Source of the DNA: Paragonimus westermani
Taxonomy: Eukaryota > Platyhelminthes > Trematoda > Plagiorchiida > Troglotrematidae
Length of the DNA stretch: 64,000 nucleotides
Assembly: GCA_008508345.1 (NCBI GenBank)
Contig: QNGE01000105.1
Location: 67,218-131,217, forward strand
Direction of reading: 5' to 3'
Shown here: positions 13,782 through 26,264 of the stretch, one piece after another
Layout of the letters: each line of letters opens with the position of its first letter
Position numbering within the stretch: the stretch's first letter is position 1
Translations under genes and position numbers: made by a program
Notes under the pieces: model-generated
Databases searched by the model: none
What the model saw: only the letters and a program-made list of their open reading frames with translations
What the model was told of the DNA's origin: nothing

Positions 13782-14067
13782 GTAGCGACTATAATAAATG
13801 ACATTTTGATAGTCGCATTCATCTGTACATTTTCTATGATTTTGATTTTGTACCTACTCTTGTTGTAGTCAAGCTACCCATTTTGTAACATCCGTCCCGG
13901 GGCTAACACACAACTCGCTCCGTGCCTCGCTAGCTTGACGTGTCTCTCTGTACTCTCTATTTTCCAGGGTCGGTAATAATATACGAAGTCAACGCGCTGA
14001 GACTTGGCTTTTCACTGTCGATCGATTGTCGATAGTGCTAACTGACAGGGTTGTATTTTGTTGGATC

Positions 14068-14247
14068 GGTCTTTAGAATGTGTGCAACCAATCTGCAACT
14101 GAATAAATCAGGTGATATGGATTATTACTCATAGGTATGTGTTTTCTTTTGTAAACTGCATTCACATTTAACCTGCTATACCCAATATGACACCTTTACC
14201 ATAAATTGTCTTTGCGAGATTCGTTATCGCTAGTTACTCAATAACTT
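14068..14247. repeat. 180-bp direct repeat, copy 2
   Basis: See copy 1. The spacer contains a TGTAAC...TGACA segment (about 13887-14047), which might be a small solo LTR; this is speculative. Confidence 0.92.
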
Positions 14248-15631
14248 CAACTGTTTGTTTATGTATTTTTATCCACGTGAACATTCACACTACGCTACGC
14301 CACTTCACTGAAGTCCTCATTTACAGTGTCCATTCCGTTACCTTGCAGATACTTGTCGCAGGTTCACAGTCTATATGGACAATAAAGATCAGTGAGCGAG
14401 GTCCCGATTGGAACTATCAAGGATGTGCATGCAAAAACGGCAATGTGCTGATCCGAACAACCCTGTTGTAACCTTATGATGACGAACAGTAAATATGCAT
14501 GCTCCTTCGATGTTTCAATCGTTTCTGGTTGTATTTGTGCATTGGCGGGTCGCCCATTTGAATATAGAGCACTGTACATGAGATAGAACAACGAATAAGG
14601 ATGAACTGCAAGAATAATGCGTAGTAGTTAAAAGGAGAGAAAAACCACGTGTACGGGTGATGTTTCGCGCGGTACAACCTTCTGGAGGCCAGCCCCTATT
14701 CTGCTGTCATGGACCCCTAGGAGGTTTTAGGTCATACCCGATTTTTACCCATCGTCGGCTCCCAAAAGCCCCCCAGGGGTCATTTGGGATGTGCTGCCTG
14801 GACAAACAGTTCCAACCAAGTTATTCTGCACAACTGAAGAAATATGTACTGGTACACTCTAATGGTTTGTGCCTAGATGTTACTGCAATTTTCTCAACTA
14901 AAACGTAGATAACGGTAAAATTACATTTTTGTTTTGAAGATCTTCGCGAACTTTACGTCTCTCGTCTTCGGAAGCAATGAATGCCACTGGTTTTCGGATG
15001 GACATTAACGTTTCACAAATTTTCTCGTGAATTCCTACCCAGTCGATTTTCTGATGTTCCGTGCCGCTACAGAAGATTGCAATATACCACTGAAAACTGC
15101 TTACCAGTAATAAGTAACTCGACATATTGAACACTGAAGAAGAGCCGGTTTTCCGCAAACTTCGCATTTGAATTCTGTGTTTTTTGGGTTAGCTAAGGGG
15201 TAAAACGGAAATCCTGGGGGTGGTAAAATCATGATGACCCTGAACTAAGTCAAAATGATGCACTCGGTACTATAACAACAGCTATATAAAATAACTCGAC
15301 TAAACGCACACGTCGTAGAAAAACTAGTCAAACGAAAATAAAGTAATGAAGACCAACATTACGTCGCGAGTGGTGTGTTTATGAAACCAATAAAGTGGTA
15401 AATAACAATAAACTTGCACAGCTGACACACTTTGTTGAGGAAGTGAGTAGACACACCAGTCGGTTCATATTTCTGGCGAGTGGAGAAGAAAGAGAACTTA
15501 TTGCTACAAATTGTCTACTTAAAGCGCTATCGTTATCACAGAAGGGTTCAACAGCTCTTCAGTTACTCCTACTGAGCGGATGTTAGTAACACATCACCCA
15601 GTGAAGCTATCCATGAATAACTCCTGGCACC
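14248..15631. other. Stretch with no recognised gene
   Basis: Short random frames only. Confidence 0.5.
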
Positions 15632-16720
15632 ATGCTGACTAACCGGATATCGTGTTCGGCAAGTTTTATCCGGCTTTTTATCCGCCTCGTTATTCTCGTC
15701 AATTTCATGAGCTTTGTAGATCAGTCAGCTAGAATGGCAGTTGCCATGGATCTGACTCCTGGCGTTTGTGGCTCTTGCTTGAAGACAGTACGGCCTAGCA
15801 GAAAAGTCGTGGCCTATGACTTCCGTGACTGCTCGAACTACTGCGAGCGCGGCTGTGAGTTTCCCATAGACTTGCACTTAGGTCTACGAGACTCACCCAC
15901 CCTTGCCGCTATATATCGTTGTTCGACTTGCAGACCAAAGAGTCTTAAGGGTAACGTCAACCTCCGAAGTGTGATCACTTTCCCGAGTTCGCTTGACCTA
16001 ACCTCATTATCTGCGACGCTGTAAAAGCGGAGTCGCGTTGTTGCAACGGGGAACGCGGATGAAGTTATAATGGGGATTTCTGTGTTCAACCTAGGCTAGG
16101 TAAGGAAGACGAACCCACGCTATGTAGGCTTTGCAAATCTCACCAAGACGGACGCCCACGACCAGTACGTGTCACGCTTGGTCAGATTGACGACATTGAG
16201 GAGGTTCTCTTAACGACTTCTCCTCCACATAGAATCGTTTATTCTTGTCTGAGAGCGAAGTGTAGCTCCCCTTGGATGATCGAGAAGATCCGACGAACGG
16301 GACATGGCAAAATCAGGAATTATCAGTCCAATCAAACGTGCAGTTTGTTTGTAAACCGTGTAGAAGGGCTGAAAAATGCGGATGCGTTGCCCGCTCACAG
16401 ACATGACATCAACGAGTGGAAGTTTAATCGAGCCAAACCAAACCTAAGCGTGGGCAAATGCGGAGCATGATCTGCTCAACTCTTCCAGCGCCCAGTACAT
16501 CTGAGCTCCATCTCGGCCCCAGACTTTTGCGAATCACCATCCTCACAGAAGATATGTTGCCTACCGTGCTCCAGAAGTGGTGCACGCTGGAAAACAACTT
16601 CCCACCTGAGCTCCGACTTCGTATGCATAGACCAAGGTCTGGAATTGGGAAGCTCGTTAAGGACATATCTTCTAGGGTGACAAATGTGGTCAAGAAGGCT
16701 AAGTTAACGGATGTTCGGTA
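15632..16720 (+). pseudogene. Probable LINE ORF1 remnant with a PHD-like finger
   Basis: 15632-16024 encodes CGSCLKTVRPSRKVVAYDF, CSNYCERGCEFPI and IYRCSTC, a Cys-rich layout like the PHD fingers of some CR1/jockey ORF1 proteins. After a shift, 16061-16470 is open and contains LCRLCKSHQDGRPRPVRVTL and IRRTGHGKIRNYQSN, resembling the basic/RRM-like part of LINE ORF1. 16458-16721 adds PPELRLRMHRPRSGIGKLVK in another frame. No ORF2 follows. Not a host gene by its broken frames; family assignment is tentative. Confidence 0.42.
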
Positions 16721-17250
16721 ATCTTACCACCAGCCGTTTTAAAATCGAAAACAAGCACTTCAAAAGTGTCGCATCGGAAGGCTGTAGTTTGTATGCAATT
16801 TCCCGGCACGTTGTGGGACGCTGCAATCGTGTGTTTGAAGAGCGCCGGTGTAGGTTGAACACTCAGTGCATGTGATTATTTGGGCCGGCAGTGGGTCTTG
16901 AGTATCTATCAGTGATTCTGAAAACACTGTTGCAAAGTGCCAAGGATGCTCTTCTTAAGCCTCACGACGGCACCAAGATAGTGAACGTGGCTTACACAAA
17001 GGGCACGTCGGAAGTGTGATGCAACGAACAACGCATTTTTAACGTTGGCATTGTGGGGGTAATAAGTATGGCTGCTGCTTCTCATCCCAATAGGTAATAA
17101 CCTGTTTCCATGTTGTTGCCGTGTCTCGTTTGATTTACAGATGCCTTGCGAGTTTGGTTGAGGGAAATCGGTGGTTGTTGCCGGCCCCTGACTAGGTGGA
17201 AAGCCCGGTTCTCGAGTGTGATGAACCCGCTGTTTGTACACATGTACTCG

Positions 17251-17673
17251 TGTAGTGAAGATAGACGGACGCACCATACTACTCACACCACTATTCAGTA
17301 GCCGCTTGGATCGAAATGATCGCGAGATAAATACGGGAGACATATGGGAAGGATCGTTGAAAGGCAGAATGACATTTAATGGTTTTCGCCACATGACGGA
17401 ACTGAGACATGGTGTCCAAAGCGACTGGAGCATCCTCAGAAGTGTGCGGTGTGCAAATGAGTGTTTTTGTTCCTAGTCTCGTTGAGAGGCTTAAGTAGTG
17501 CATTGGTTTCTCCAATAAAACAACCTTTATGTCGTTCGCCTTCTGAATACAAAACACCAAATTTTACTTCGTGTTTGGGCAAAAAAATTGCTGAGGATGT
17601 TTGCCAGGTACAGTCTTTAAATCGCGGTGGGATTACACTTGACACTCGTAGGCATGTCGCTGATCTGCAAGGG
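17251..17673 (+). repeat. Matching LTR-like segment, other copy
   Basis: Begins at the exact left edge of the duplicated block with TGTAGTGAAG. If the LTR reading is right this is the 5' LTR or a duplicate of the 3' LTR. Confidence 0.5.
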
Positions 17674-20508
17674 TGGGACACTCAAAATTAGAGAATTCGA
17701 CTAGCCCATGCAAGTAATAAGAAGACCCGGTACTGGTAGCAGTAAGCAGTTGTTATTCATGAATTGAGACGTCGAATTTATGGATGTGCAACGGTATTGA
17801 AGAAATCACAACCTGTCATTGGCTGATCCCGTTAGCACGCGCAACATCATAAACTATATGTTAATTGGTGGAATACGAAACAGATGAATCGGCGAATAAC
17901 GGAAGACGCAACACTGAGACCGTTCGTCCAATCCTGATGTTGTATCTTTAACGCGATATTTGCATTGGCCGTTTGTTAGATATTCTGTTGTGTCGGGGTT
18001 TGAATAATAAGTGAATCGGGATTTCCACCACAACCTTCCTGTCTTCTAGAAGCCTCCGCATTCATATTTGCTAATCGTTCTGATCTTTTTGGGGAATTGG
18101 ACTCTTGCAGTACATGGTGTTCTGCCTACTCCATAGCCACTTTTTCAGGGCTTAGAAACTGGATTTGGTCAGCGTGTCTCCACTGAATGGTGGCATCGCG
18201 CAGATCAGTAATTTCTACCACTGTGCTGCCTAGCTGTCGAGTGATCAATCCTTTGGCAGGTCACAAATCGTTCCGACGAAAATATATCACATCGTTGAAT
18301 CTACGCACTGAAGTTGTGCCCTTAGTCGCCATGTTTTAAATAGCACCGCTGGGCTCTGTTTCGTTGTGCAATGGACTGCGTTCCTATACTAAAGCAGAAA
18401 GTTCAGCAAATGTTTCAGGATCAGTGGACCTCACGGCACTTCTAAGCGTTTTCACCAGATTTTCTGCGGCCCCGTTTGAACAGGAATGCCGACGTGCCAT
18501 TCCCAATTGACGACACCGATGCTGTCAAGCCACTGTTTCATTTCAGCGGAACAAAATTGTGACCCGTTATCTGTCACCAGGACCTGCGGAATGCCTTCAT
18601 GACTAAAACATTTACGAAATACTTGCATGGCAAATGCCGTGGAGGGAGAGGTTGAAATAAATATTTCTGGCCACCGTGAGTATGAAGCAATCAAAACCAG
18701 AAGGTGACAGTGTTGTAACCCTTGACTCAGTACGCTGGTTCGTCCACGATATAATAAGACGATTGATGGGAAAGCATGTTCTGCTCCTTGATGTAATTAA
18801 CACGGCAGCCTTGGTCCCGAAAATGCGCGGCGGTCCCCGTAAATTGCGCCCAAGGCAAACCAAAAGACGGGTGCAAAAAGCAACCTTGTTCTGCCTTGAA
18901 ACGTGTGTGACAAGGAGAAAAATGGCATGGTATTTATAAGATGCATAGTGACTTACCAACATTCTCGAATCAGAAAAGCCGAAGGATAGACGTCAAAATA
19001 AGTAGTTGAGGTCACTAAGCCATCAATGAGCGTAGCGGAATAAAGGGCAAACAAGGGAAAAACTAGCGGAGGTCACCTCTCGAATGTTGACGACACTTCC
19101 GCCTATTGCGATTGGATAGGATTCTTTTCTCGAGTAACGAGGCAGTTTTGGACGGAACAAAATGGGTTTCTCTGACAGATAGTTACCAGTAGTTTGTCCA
19201 CATTTGTTTGCGTTCACCCGCCGCTATGTTAGGTAGATGTAGGGTCAAGGTGTCAAATTCTTTGGCTCTGTCCTTATTTTGTGGAGGCACAAGCGGCAGT
19301 TCATTACAATGCTCTTGATATCTGAGTTTATCTCCCGCCACCCACATATCTGTCGAGGCAGGGTTTCATTTTCTCCACGCCCAGGTGACCCTTATGCAAG
19401 TCCTCTAATGCCGTCTTTCGTGGCGGTGATGGAATGACCAATTGATCTCTCCGACACAGCACACCATCAGGTTGTATTGATAACTCCTCTCGGTTCTGGA
19501 ATAATACTGGGTGTTTCTTCCTAATATTTGACGACCAACCCTTGGTCATCGCGGCAGGTACCGTGCCATAATAGTTTCTAGTTGTCTTGATCAAGTCCTC
19601 TCGGTTTATTGGAATAGCTGGCGAAGCAAGCAAACAAGCTTCAGCGGCTGAAAAACTGGAATACCGTGATAAAAAAAAATCCGCCTGAGGAATCTGTTTA
19701 CCACGGACGATGAACGATTTTATAGTCGTATGCTGCTAGAACTAGACTCCATCGCTGTGTTATTGCCGCTGATGATTTGCAATTGATTTGTGGAGGTCAA
19801 ATTAATAATGTAGAGCTTGGTGATCAGTAACACTTTTGAATCTAATACCAAACAAATATGTATGCGGCCTCCTGACGGCCCAGTGGACTGCTAACGCCTC
19901 TTTTTTTGTTTGTGAATATCCTTTCTCAGCCTTATTCGGCAAACTTGATATACAAATGATCGGATATCCCTCCTGTTCCAACACAGCACCACTGCCAACA
20001 CTGGATGCATCGGTGATCAGCGTGGTAACTTTGGACGTAGTAAATGAGGCTGACACCGGCCTTTCAATCACAACTTTCATTAATTCACCCAGAAGAATTT
20101 CTTCTTCTCAAGTCCAAGTCCATATTTCTGCTGACTGAACCGCAAACAACGGTTGTGCTTCGTCGAAAATTTTCGGATAAAACGAGAATAGTATTGCAAA
20201 CATCCCGTTATTGATCGCAGCCCATCCTGGTCTGTTAGCGATGTAATGGTAACCAAAGGTTTGTACCGTTCAGGGTCCGGCCTATGTTCTCTATCACATA
20301 TGGTAAAACCAAGTAAACTCAGCTCTCGCACTTGGAACACGCACTTAGAGGGCTTTATGGCTATACCCTTATCCCTGACTCGTTCCAGAAGTTAAAGCAA
20401 CCTCTTATCATGCTCCCCTGCATTGTCGGCGTACATGATTACATCATCTTGATAAGCGCGCACTCCTGGTAAATCGGTAATTACTTCATCAATCGCAGCC
20501 TGGAATAT
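17674..20508 (-). mobile_element. Second, truncated copy of the same Gypsy element, ending at an N gap
   Basis: Identical by eye to 21763-24597: LTR at 17674-18032, integrase about 18452-19633, RNase H 19802-20080, and RT to the gap at 20509. Every translated segment I compared is the same in both copies. Gag and the 5' LTR are missing because of the gap. Confidence 0.85.
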
Positions 20509-20528
20509 NNNNNNNNNNNNNNNNNNNN
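20509..20528. other. Assembly gap (20 N)
   Basis: Run of 20 N. It joins the RT region of a minus-strand Gypsy element directly to the integrase of a plus-strand Gypsy element, so the true distance is unknown. Confidence 1.
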
Positions 20529-21339
20529 GCAAGCACGGTGTGCAGGGCTGTGATGGAGCACATCATAGCGGATCACGGAATACCGCGAAGCATATTGACT
20601 GATCAAGGCCCCTGCTTTGAAAGTGAGGAGTTTCGGAACAGTTTGAAGCGTTTGAAACTCAAGTAAATACGCACAACTCCATACCATCATCAATCAAACG
20701 GATTGACGGAGAGGAACAATCGCGCAATCAAGGAACGGTTGACTGCGAAAGGGCGAAGCTGGGAAGAAACGTTACCGTTGATTTTGTTGGCCCACCGCTG
20801 TTCGCCCCAAAGGGACAACGAAAAAGTCGCCATTCGAGCTAACGTATGGGCGCGTACCACACTTGCCAGTCGATCAGGAGATTGGTTTTTGGGGAGACCG
20901 ACGAATGAGCACGCATGAATTAGCCGAAGACCGGAGATCGGTCAACCGGAACTTGAAAATCACACAATAAGCTTCTATGGAGCAGTCAACTGCGAGGTTA
21001 TCGGGTCGAAGGACTGTGTTTGAACCTGGATCTAAGGTCAAGTACCGAGACGGGCGGAGCGCGGGGGCAACAGGACCCGGATCTCGGAAGTTGCTGGCAA
21101 AGTGGAGGGGACCGTATGTAGTAGTTGAATGTCGTGGCCCAGTTTATCTGATAAAGAATGAGAAAAATCAACATTGAGTGCACGGAAGCCTACTTTGTGG
21201 ATGGTACGACACTCCGATCAGGAGAGAACGCCCACCAGATGTGTCAACAGCACCGAGGCCAGCACGCAGATAATCGAGAGAACGAAAGGAACCCGGAAGC
21301 GTTTTGTTACTACTGGAACAATCTTTGAGGAGTGAGGAG
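20529..21339 (+). mobile_element. 3' end of a plus-strand Ty3/Gypsy pol: integrase core and GPY/F domain
   Basis: Plus strand encodes HIIADHGIPRSILTDQGPCF (integrase catalytic Asp), then RLKLK, a TAA stop, and IRTTPYHHQSNGLTERNNR (motif with the catalytic Glu region), then GRSWEETLPLILLAHR. Further on comes FEPGSKVKYRDG and KWRGPYVVVECRGPVYLI, the GPY/F module of Gypsy integrases. At least one premature stop sits in the core and another after PTNEHA. A purine-rich stretch (about 21327-21339, GAGGAGTGAGGAGTG) precedes a TGTAG at 21340, consistent with a PPT and the start of a 3' LTR. Confidence 0.82.
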
Positions 21340-21762
21340 TGTAGTGAAGATAGACGGACGCACCATACTACTCACACCACTATTCAGTAGCCGCTTGGAT
21401 CGAAATGATCGCGAGATAAATACGGGAGACATATGGGAAGGATCGTTGAAAGGCAGAATGACATTTAATGGTTTTCGCCACATGACGGAACTGAGACATG
21501 GTGTCCAAAGCGACTGGAGCATCCTCAGAAGTGTGCGGTGTGCAAATGAGTGTTTTTGTTCCTAGTCTCGTTGAGAGGCTTAAGTAGTGCATTGGTTTCT
21601 CCAATAAAACAACCTTTATGTCGTTCGCCTTCTGAATACAAAACACCAAATTTTACTTCGTGTTTGGGCAAAAAAATTGCTGAGGATGTTTGCCAGGTAC
21701 AGTCTTTAAATCGCGGTGGGATTACACTTGACACTCGTAGGCATGTCGCTGATCTGCAAGGG
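21340..21762 (+). repeat. Probable 3' LTR start of the plus-strand Gypsy element, interrupted by the minus-strand Gypsy insertion
   Basis: Begins TGTAGTGAAG right after the purine tract that follows integrase. No coding recognised in it. The minus-strand element inserts at 21763. The same 423 bp occur at 17251-17673. Confidence 0.5.
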
Positions 21763-22121
21763 TGGGACACTCAAAATTAGAGAATTCGACTAGCCCATGC
21801 AAGTAATAAGAAGACCCGGTACTGGTAGCAGTAAGCAGTTGTTATTCATGAATTGAGACGTCGAATTTATGGATGTGCAACGGTATTGAAGAAATCACAA
21901 CCTGTCATTGGCTGATCCCGTTAGCACGCGCAACATCATAAACTATATGTTAATTGGTGGAATACGAAACAGATGAATCGGCGAATAACGGAAGACGCAA
22001 CACTGAGACCGTTCGTCCAATCCTGATGTTGTATCTTTAACGCGATATTTGCATTGGCCGTTTGTTAGATATTCTGTTGTGTCGGGGTTTGAATAATAAG
22101 TGAATCGGGATTTCCACCACA
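21763..22121 (-). repeat. 3' LTR of the minus-strand Gypsy element
   Basis: 359 bp, ending next to a purine-rich tract on the coding strand. Identical by eye to 17674-18032. Confidence 0.78.
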
Positions 22122-22136
22122 ACCTTCCTGTCTTCT
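22122..22136 (-). other. Candidate polypurine tract
   Basis: Minus strand reads GAAGACAGGAAGGT immediately before the 3' LTR TGTGG, as expected for plus-strand priming. Confidence 0.6.
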
Positions 22137-22540
22137 AGAAGCCTCCGCATTCATATTTGCTAATCGTTCTGATCTTTTTGGGGAATTGGACTCTTGCAGT
22201 ACATGGTGTTCTGCCTACTCCATAGCCACTTTTTCAGGGCTTAGAAACTGGATTTGGTCAGCGTGTCTCCACTGAATGGTGGCATCGCGCAGATCAGTAA
22301 TTTCTACCACTGTGCTGCCTAGCTGTCGAGTGATCAATCCTTTGGCAGGTCACAAATCGTTCCGACGAAAATATATCACATCGTTGAATCTACGCACTGA
22401 AGTTGTGCCCTTAGTCGCCATGTTTTAAATAGCACCGCTGGGCTCTGTTTCGTTGTGCAATGGACTGCGTTCCTATACTAAAGCAGAAAGTTCAGCAAAT
22501 GTTTCAGGATCAGTGGACCTCACGGCACTTCTAAGCGTTT

Positions 22541-23722
22541 TCACCAGATTTTCTGCGGCCCCGTTTGAACAGGAATGCCGACGTGCCATTCCCAATTGAC
22601 GACACCGATGCTGTCAAGCCACTGTTTCATTTCAGCGGAACAAAATTGTGACCCGTTATCTGTCACCAGGACCTGCGGAATGCCTTCATGACTAAAACAT
22701 TTACGAAATACTTGCATGGCAAATGCCGTGGAGGGAGAGGTTGAAATAAATATTTCTGGCCACCGTGAGTATGAAGCAATCAAAACCAGAAGGTGACAGT
22801 GTTGTAACCCTTGACTCAGTACGCTGGTTCGTCCACGATATAATAAGACGATTGATGGGAAAGCATGTTCTGCTCCTTGATGTAATTAACACGGCAGCCT
22901 TGGTCCCGAAAATGCGCGGCGGTCCCCGTAAATTGCGCCCAAGGCAAACCAAAAGACGGGTGCAAAAAGCAACCTTGTTCTGCCTTGAAACGTGTGTGAC
23001 AAGGAGAAAAATGGCATGGTATTTATAAGATGCATAGTGACTTACCAACATTCTCGAATCAGAAAAGCCGAAGGATAGACGTCAAAATAAGTAGTTGAGG
23101 TCACTAAGCCATCAATGAGCGTAGCGGAATAAAGGGCAAACAAGGGAAAAACTAGCGGAGGTCACCTCTCGAATGTTGACGACACTTCCGCCTATTGCGA
23201 TTGGATAGGATTCTTTTCTCGAGTAACGAGGCAGTTTTGGACGGAACAAAATGGGTTTCTCTGACAGATAGTTACCAGTAGTTTGTCCACATTTGTTTGC
23301 GTTCACCCGCCGCTATGTTAGGTAGATGTAGGGTCAAGGTGTCAAATTCTTTGGCTCTGTCCTTATTTTGTGGAGGCACAAGCGGCAGTTCATTACAATG
23401 CTCTTGATATCTGAGTTTATCTCCCGCCACCCACATATCTGTCGAGGCAGGGTTTCATTTTCTCCACGCCCAGGTGACCCTTATGCAAGTCCTCTAATGC
23501 CGTCTTTCGTGGCGGTGATGGAATGACCAATTGATCTCTCCGACACAGCACACCATCAGGTTGTATTGATAACTCCTCTCGGTTCTGGAATAATACTGGG
23601 TGTTTCTTCCTAATATTTGACGACCAACCCTTGGTCATCGCGGCAGGTACCGTGCCATAATAGTTTCTAGTTGTCTTGATCAAGTCCTCTCGGTTTATTG
23701 GAATAGCTGGCGAAGCAAGCAA
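22541..23722 (-). pseudogene. Gypsy integrase remnant
   Basis: N-terminal zinc-binding part near 23417-23722 (ALEDLHKGHLGVEKMK). The core is at 22541-22783, with SRWPEIF, VTDNGSQFCSAEMKQWL (second Asp of DDE) and IGVVNWEW. Stops and frame changes lie between them. The conserved third acidic residue region is degraded. Confidence 0.8.
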
Positions 23723-23890
23723 ACAAGCTTCAGCGGCTGAAAAACTGGAATACCGTGATAAAAAAAAATCCGCCTGAGGAATCTGTTTACCACGGACGAT
23801 GAACGATTTTATAGTCGTATGCTGCTAGAACTAGACTCCATCGCTGTGTTATTGCCGCTGATGATTTGCAATTGATTTGTGGAGGTCAAA

Positions 23891-24169
23891 TTAATAATGT
23901 AGAGCTTGGTGATCAGTAACACTTTTGAATCTAATACCAAACAAATATGTATGCGGCCTCCTGACGGCCCAGTGGACTGCTAACGCCTCTTTTTTTGTTT
24001 GTGAATATCCTTTCTCAGCCTTATTCGGCAAACTTGATATACAAATGATCGGATATCCCTCCTGTTCCAACACAGCACCACTGCCAACACTGGATGCATC
24101 GGTGATCAGCGTGGTAACTTTGGACGTAGTAAATGAGGCTGACACCGGCCTTTCAATCACAACTTTCAT
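23891..24169 (-). pseudogene. Gypsy RNase H remnant
   Basis: TTLITDASSVGSGAVLEQEG carries the first catalytic Asp (TDAS). KAEKGYSQTKKEALAVHWAV carries the Glu, and SVTDHQALHY the next Asp. This is the classic Ty3/Gypsy RNase H pattern. Confidence 0.85.
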
Positions 24170-25007
24170 TAATTCACCCAGAAGAATTTCTTCTTCTCAA
24201 GTCCAAGTCCATATTTCTGCTGACTGAACCGCAAACAACGGTTGTGCTTCGTCGAAAATTTTCGGATAAAACGAGAATAGTATTGCAAACATCCCGTTAT
24301 TGATCGCAGCCCATCCTGGTCTGTTAGCGATGTAATGGTAACCAAAGGTTTGTACCGTTCAGGGTCCGGCCTATGTTCTCTATCACATATGGTAAAACCA
24401 AGTAAACTCAGCTCTCGCACTTGGAACACGCACTTAGAGGGCTTTATGGCTATACCCTTATCCCTGACTCGTTCCAGAAGTTAAAGCAACCTCTTATCAT
24501 GCTCCCCTGCATTGTCGGCGTACATGATTACATCATCTTGATAAGCGCGCACTCCTGGTAAATCGGTAATTACTTCATCAATCGCAGCCTGGAATATTCA
24601 AGCTGATCCGTGTAATCCAAACGGTAAAAATTGTGCTGAAATAATCCCCAAGGGGTGTTAATCATAGTGATCGCCTAAGAATCATACTCCAATGGAATTT
24701 TTAAGTATGCGTTTGTCAGGTCAATTTTAGAAAACACTTTGCTACCGTGCATGGCTTTCATAAAATCCTCCGGCTCCTCAGTTGTTGCTGCGAACATTTC
24801 CAGTCTTGGATTCAGCGTTAACCAATGATCACCACGTATCCTAGGTGATTTTATATCTTCTTTCATAACCACAACGATTGGTGTGGCCCATGCTGGTGAG
24901 TTAACCTGCGAGATTATGCCGTCTTCCTTCAATCTGTTGAGATCATTGTGCACCTGTTCACTCATTCCATAGGGTATTATTCGTCGCTTTAGAAAAACCG
25001 GGTCCCA
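24170..25007 (-). pseudogene. Gypsy reverse transcriptase remnant
   Basis: Starts in frame after the Gag-Pro stop. Motifs: GIISQVNSPAWATPIVVV, KVFSKIDLTNAYLKIPL (catalytic Asp), then after stops and shifts AYQDDVIMYAD (the YxDD box, about 24540) and LLGFTICDREHRPD plus LRSITGCLQYYSRFI (thumb/connection). There are in-frame stops after LEYDS and after KRLL. Confidence 0.85.
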
Positions 25008-26264
25008 TTACACCTCCAGTCTTGCTGGCTCTACTTTTATCCCTCCTGAAATTTGGAAACACTGAACAATCAGGTTGCGTAACTGGGCTTGGTACTCCTC
25101 ACTTGGACCATTTTTGTAATTAATATTTAGAGAAAGAGCACAGTTGAGCCGTTTTAAAGCTTTCACTCTCAAAATAGCTGGGCTTTCTTCTGTCACCAAG
25201 AAACGCAGTGGAATCAGCTCATTATCATTACCAACAATCATTACATCAGCTTCACCTAGCAGAGCTAACCGATGACTAGTAACTCCGCGTATTTCCATCG
25301 TTGTCGGTTTCAGTTGAACATCAGGGGCCATGCGATCTAGTGACGGCTTGGAAATAATGGATTCGCTACTTCCTGTGTGCACAATGAATTCATACTTACA
25401 TCTCGATTTAGGCTTGAGGCACCTATGAATAAATTGCTCAGCCCTAGATTTCAGTTGCAATGGATAAACAGCAGTGGACGGTTCTATGGTACTTGTCTCT
25501 CTAACTTCACTCAGGTGACATTTCTGACTCCTACACACCTTATTAAAATGACCAGGTTCACCGCATAAATGGCATACAGCACTACGAAATCGGCAAGATG
25601 ATCGTAAGTGTAACTCATCGCACGAGAAACACTTGTTAAATCTCTTTAAACCGGGATTGATGATGGGTGCATGAGAAGGTCTGTTCACTGGTTGACTTCG
25701 GGTGACAGTACGCGCTTTGGTCTTCTGAAATAATGTCACGTTCGAATCAGCCGTAGCGGCATTGACGTCATCCTTCCGCTCGCAGATGTCTCGGGCCTCT
25801 TGGAAAGTCACATCTTGTTCGACCAGCAATCTACGCTGAAGATCAGTGTCATTGACGCCAGCAATCAATCGATCGCGTAGATGCTCCTCCAGCTTGTCAC
25901 CGAAGTTACAACGGGCAGCTTGTTTTTGCAATTGTAAGATGAACTCACGGAAGCTCGTGCTTTTTGAACGCATTAATGAATTGAACTCCGCTCGTTCTGT
26001 GGCCTGGAACTTGACTGGAAGCACGTGCATTAGCAGCAGTTTCTTTAGTTCGTCGAACGGCAAAGAAACTGGGGCATTCGGATAAGCCAGATTCTTCAGT
26101 AACGAATACAATTCACGACGATCAGAGTTAACGAAGAAAGCCGATTGGTTTTCCTTCTTCACATCACGACGAATGCTGCACCACAGTTCAAACCTTTCGA
26201 CAAGTACCTTGGTTTCAATTGCACCAGCATAAAGATTTAATTGTTATATTGCAGGCAATTCCAT
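25008..26264 (-). pseudogene. Gypsy Gag-protease region with premature stops and a protease active-site change
   Basis: Starts at ATG 26264 (MELPAI, then TAA at 26246-26244) and continues in the same frame to a TAA at 25010-25008. The frame after it is also the same, so Gag-Pro-Pol was one reading frame. Gag core: RFELWCSIRRDVKKENQSAF and DELKKLLLMHVLPVKFQA. Two knuckles follow, CX2CX3HX4C (CFSCDELHLRSSC) and CX2CX4HX4C (CHLCGEPGHFNKVC, 25533-25574). This pair is typical of the Mag/K02A2.6 lineage. The protease triad reads HTGS at 25379 where DTGS is expected, so the catalytic Asp is His. Confidence 0.87.

Larger units (their letters stand above)
17250..20508. repeat. 3259-bp block duplicated at 21339-24597
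   Basis: Offset of 4089 bp. The left boundary is exact (GTGTAGTGAAG at 17250 and 21339, sequence unrelated before it). The right boundary is the N run at 20509. Identity appears complete, far higher than expected for an old, stop-riddled element, so an assembly duplication is a serious possibility. Confidence 0.85.
21339..24597. repeat. Second copy of the 3259-bp block
   Basis: Partner of 17250-20508. This copy continues past 24597 into the rest of the Gypsy element. Confidence 0.85.

Noticed and set aside
16909..17681. Minus-strand frames, one with FIGETNALLKPLNETRN, that at first looked like a GIY-YIG nuclease
   Set aside because: No GIY partner motif and no RT nearby. The segment sits in an LTR-like region and occurs identically in both copies of the duplicated block.
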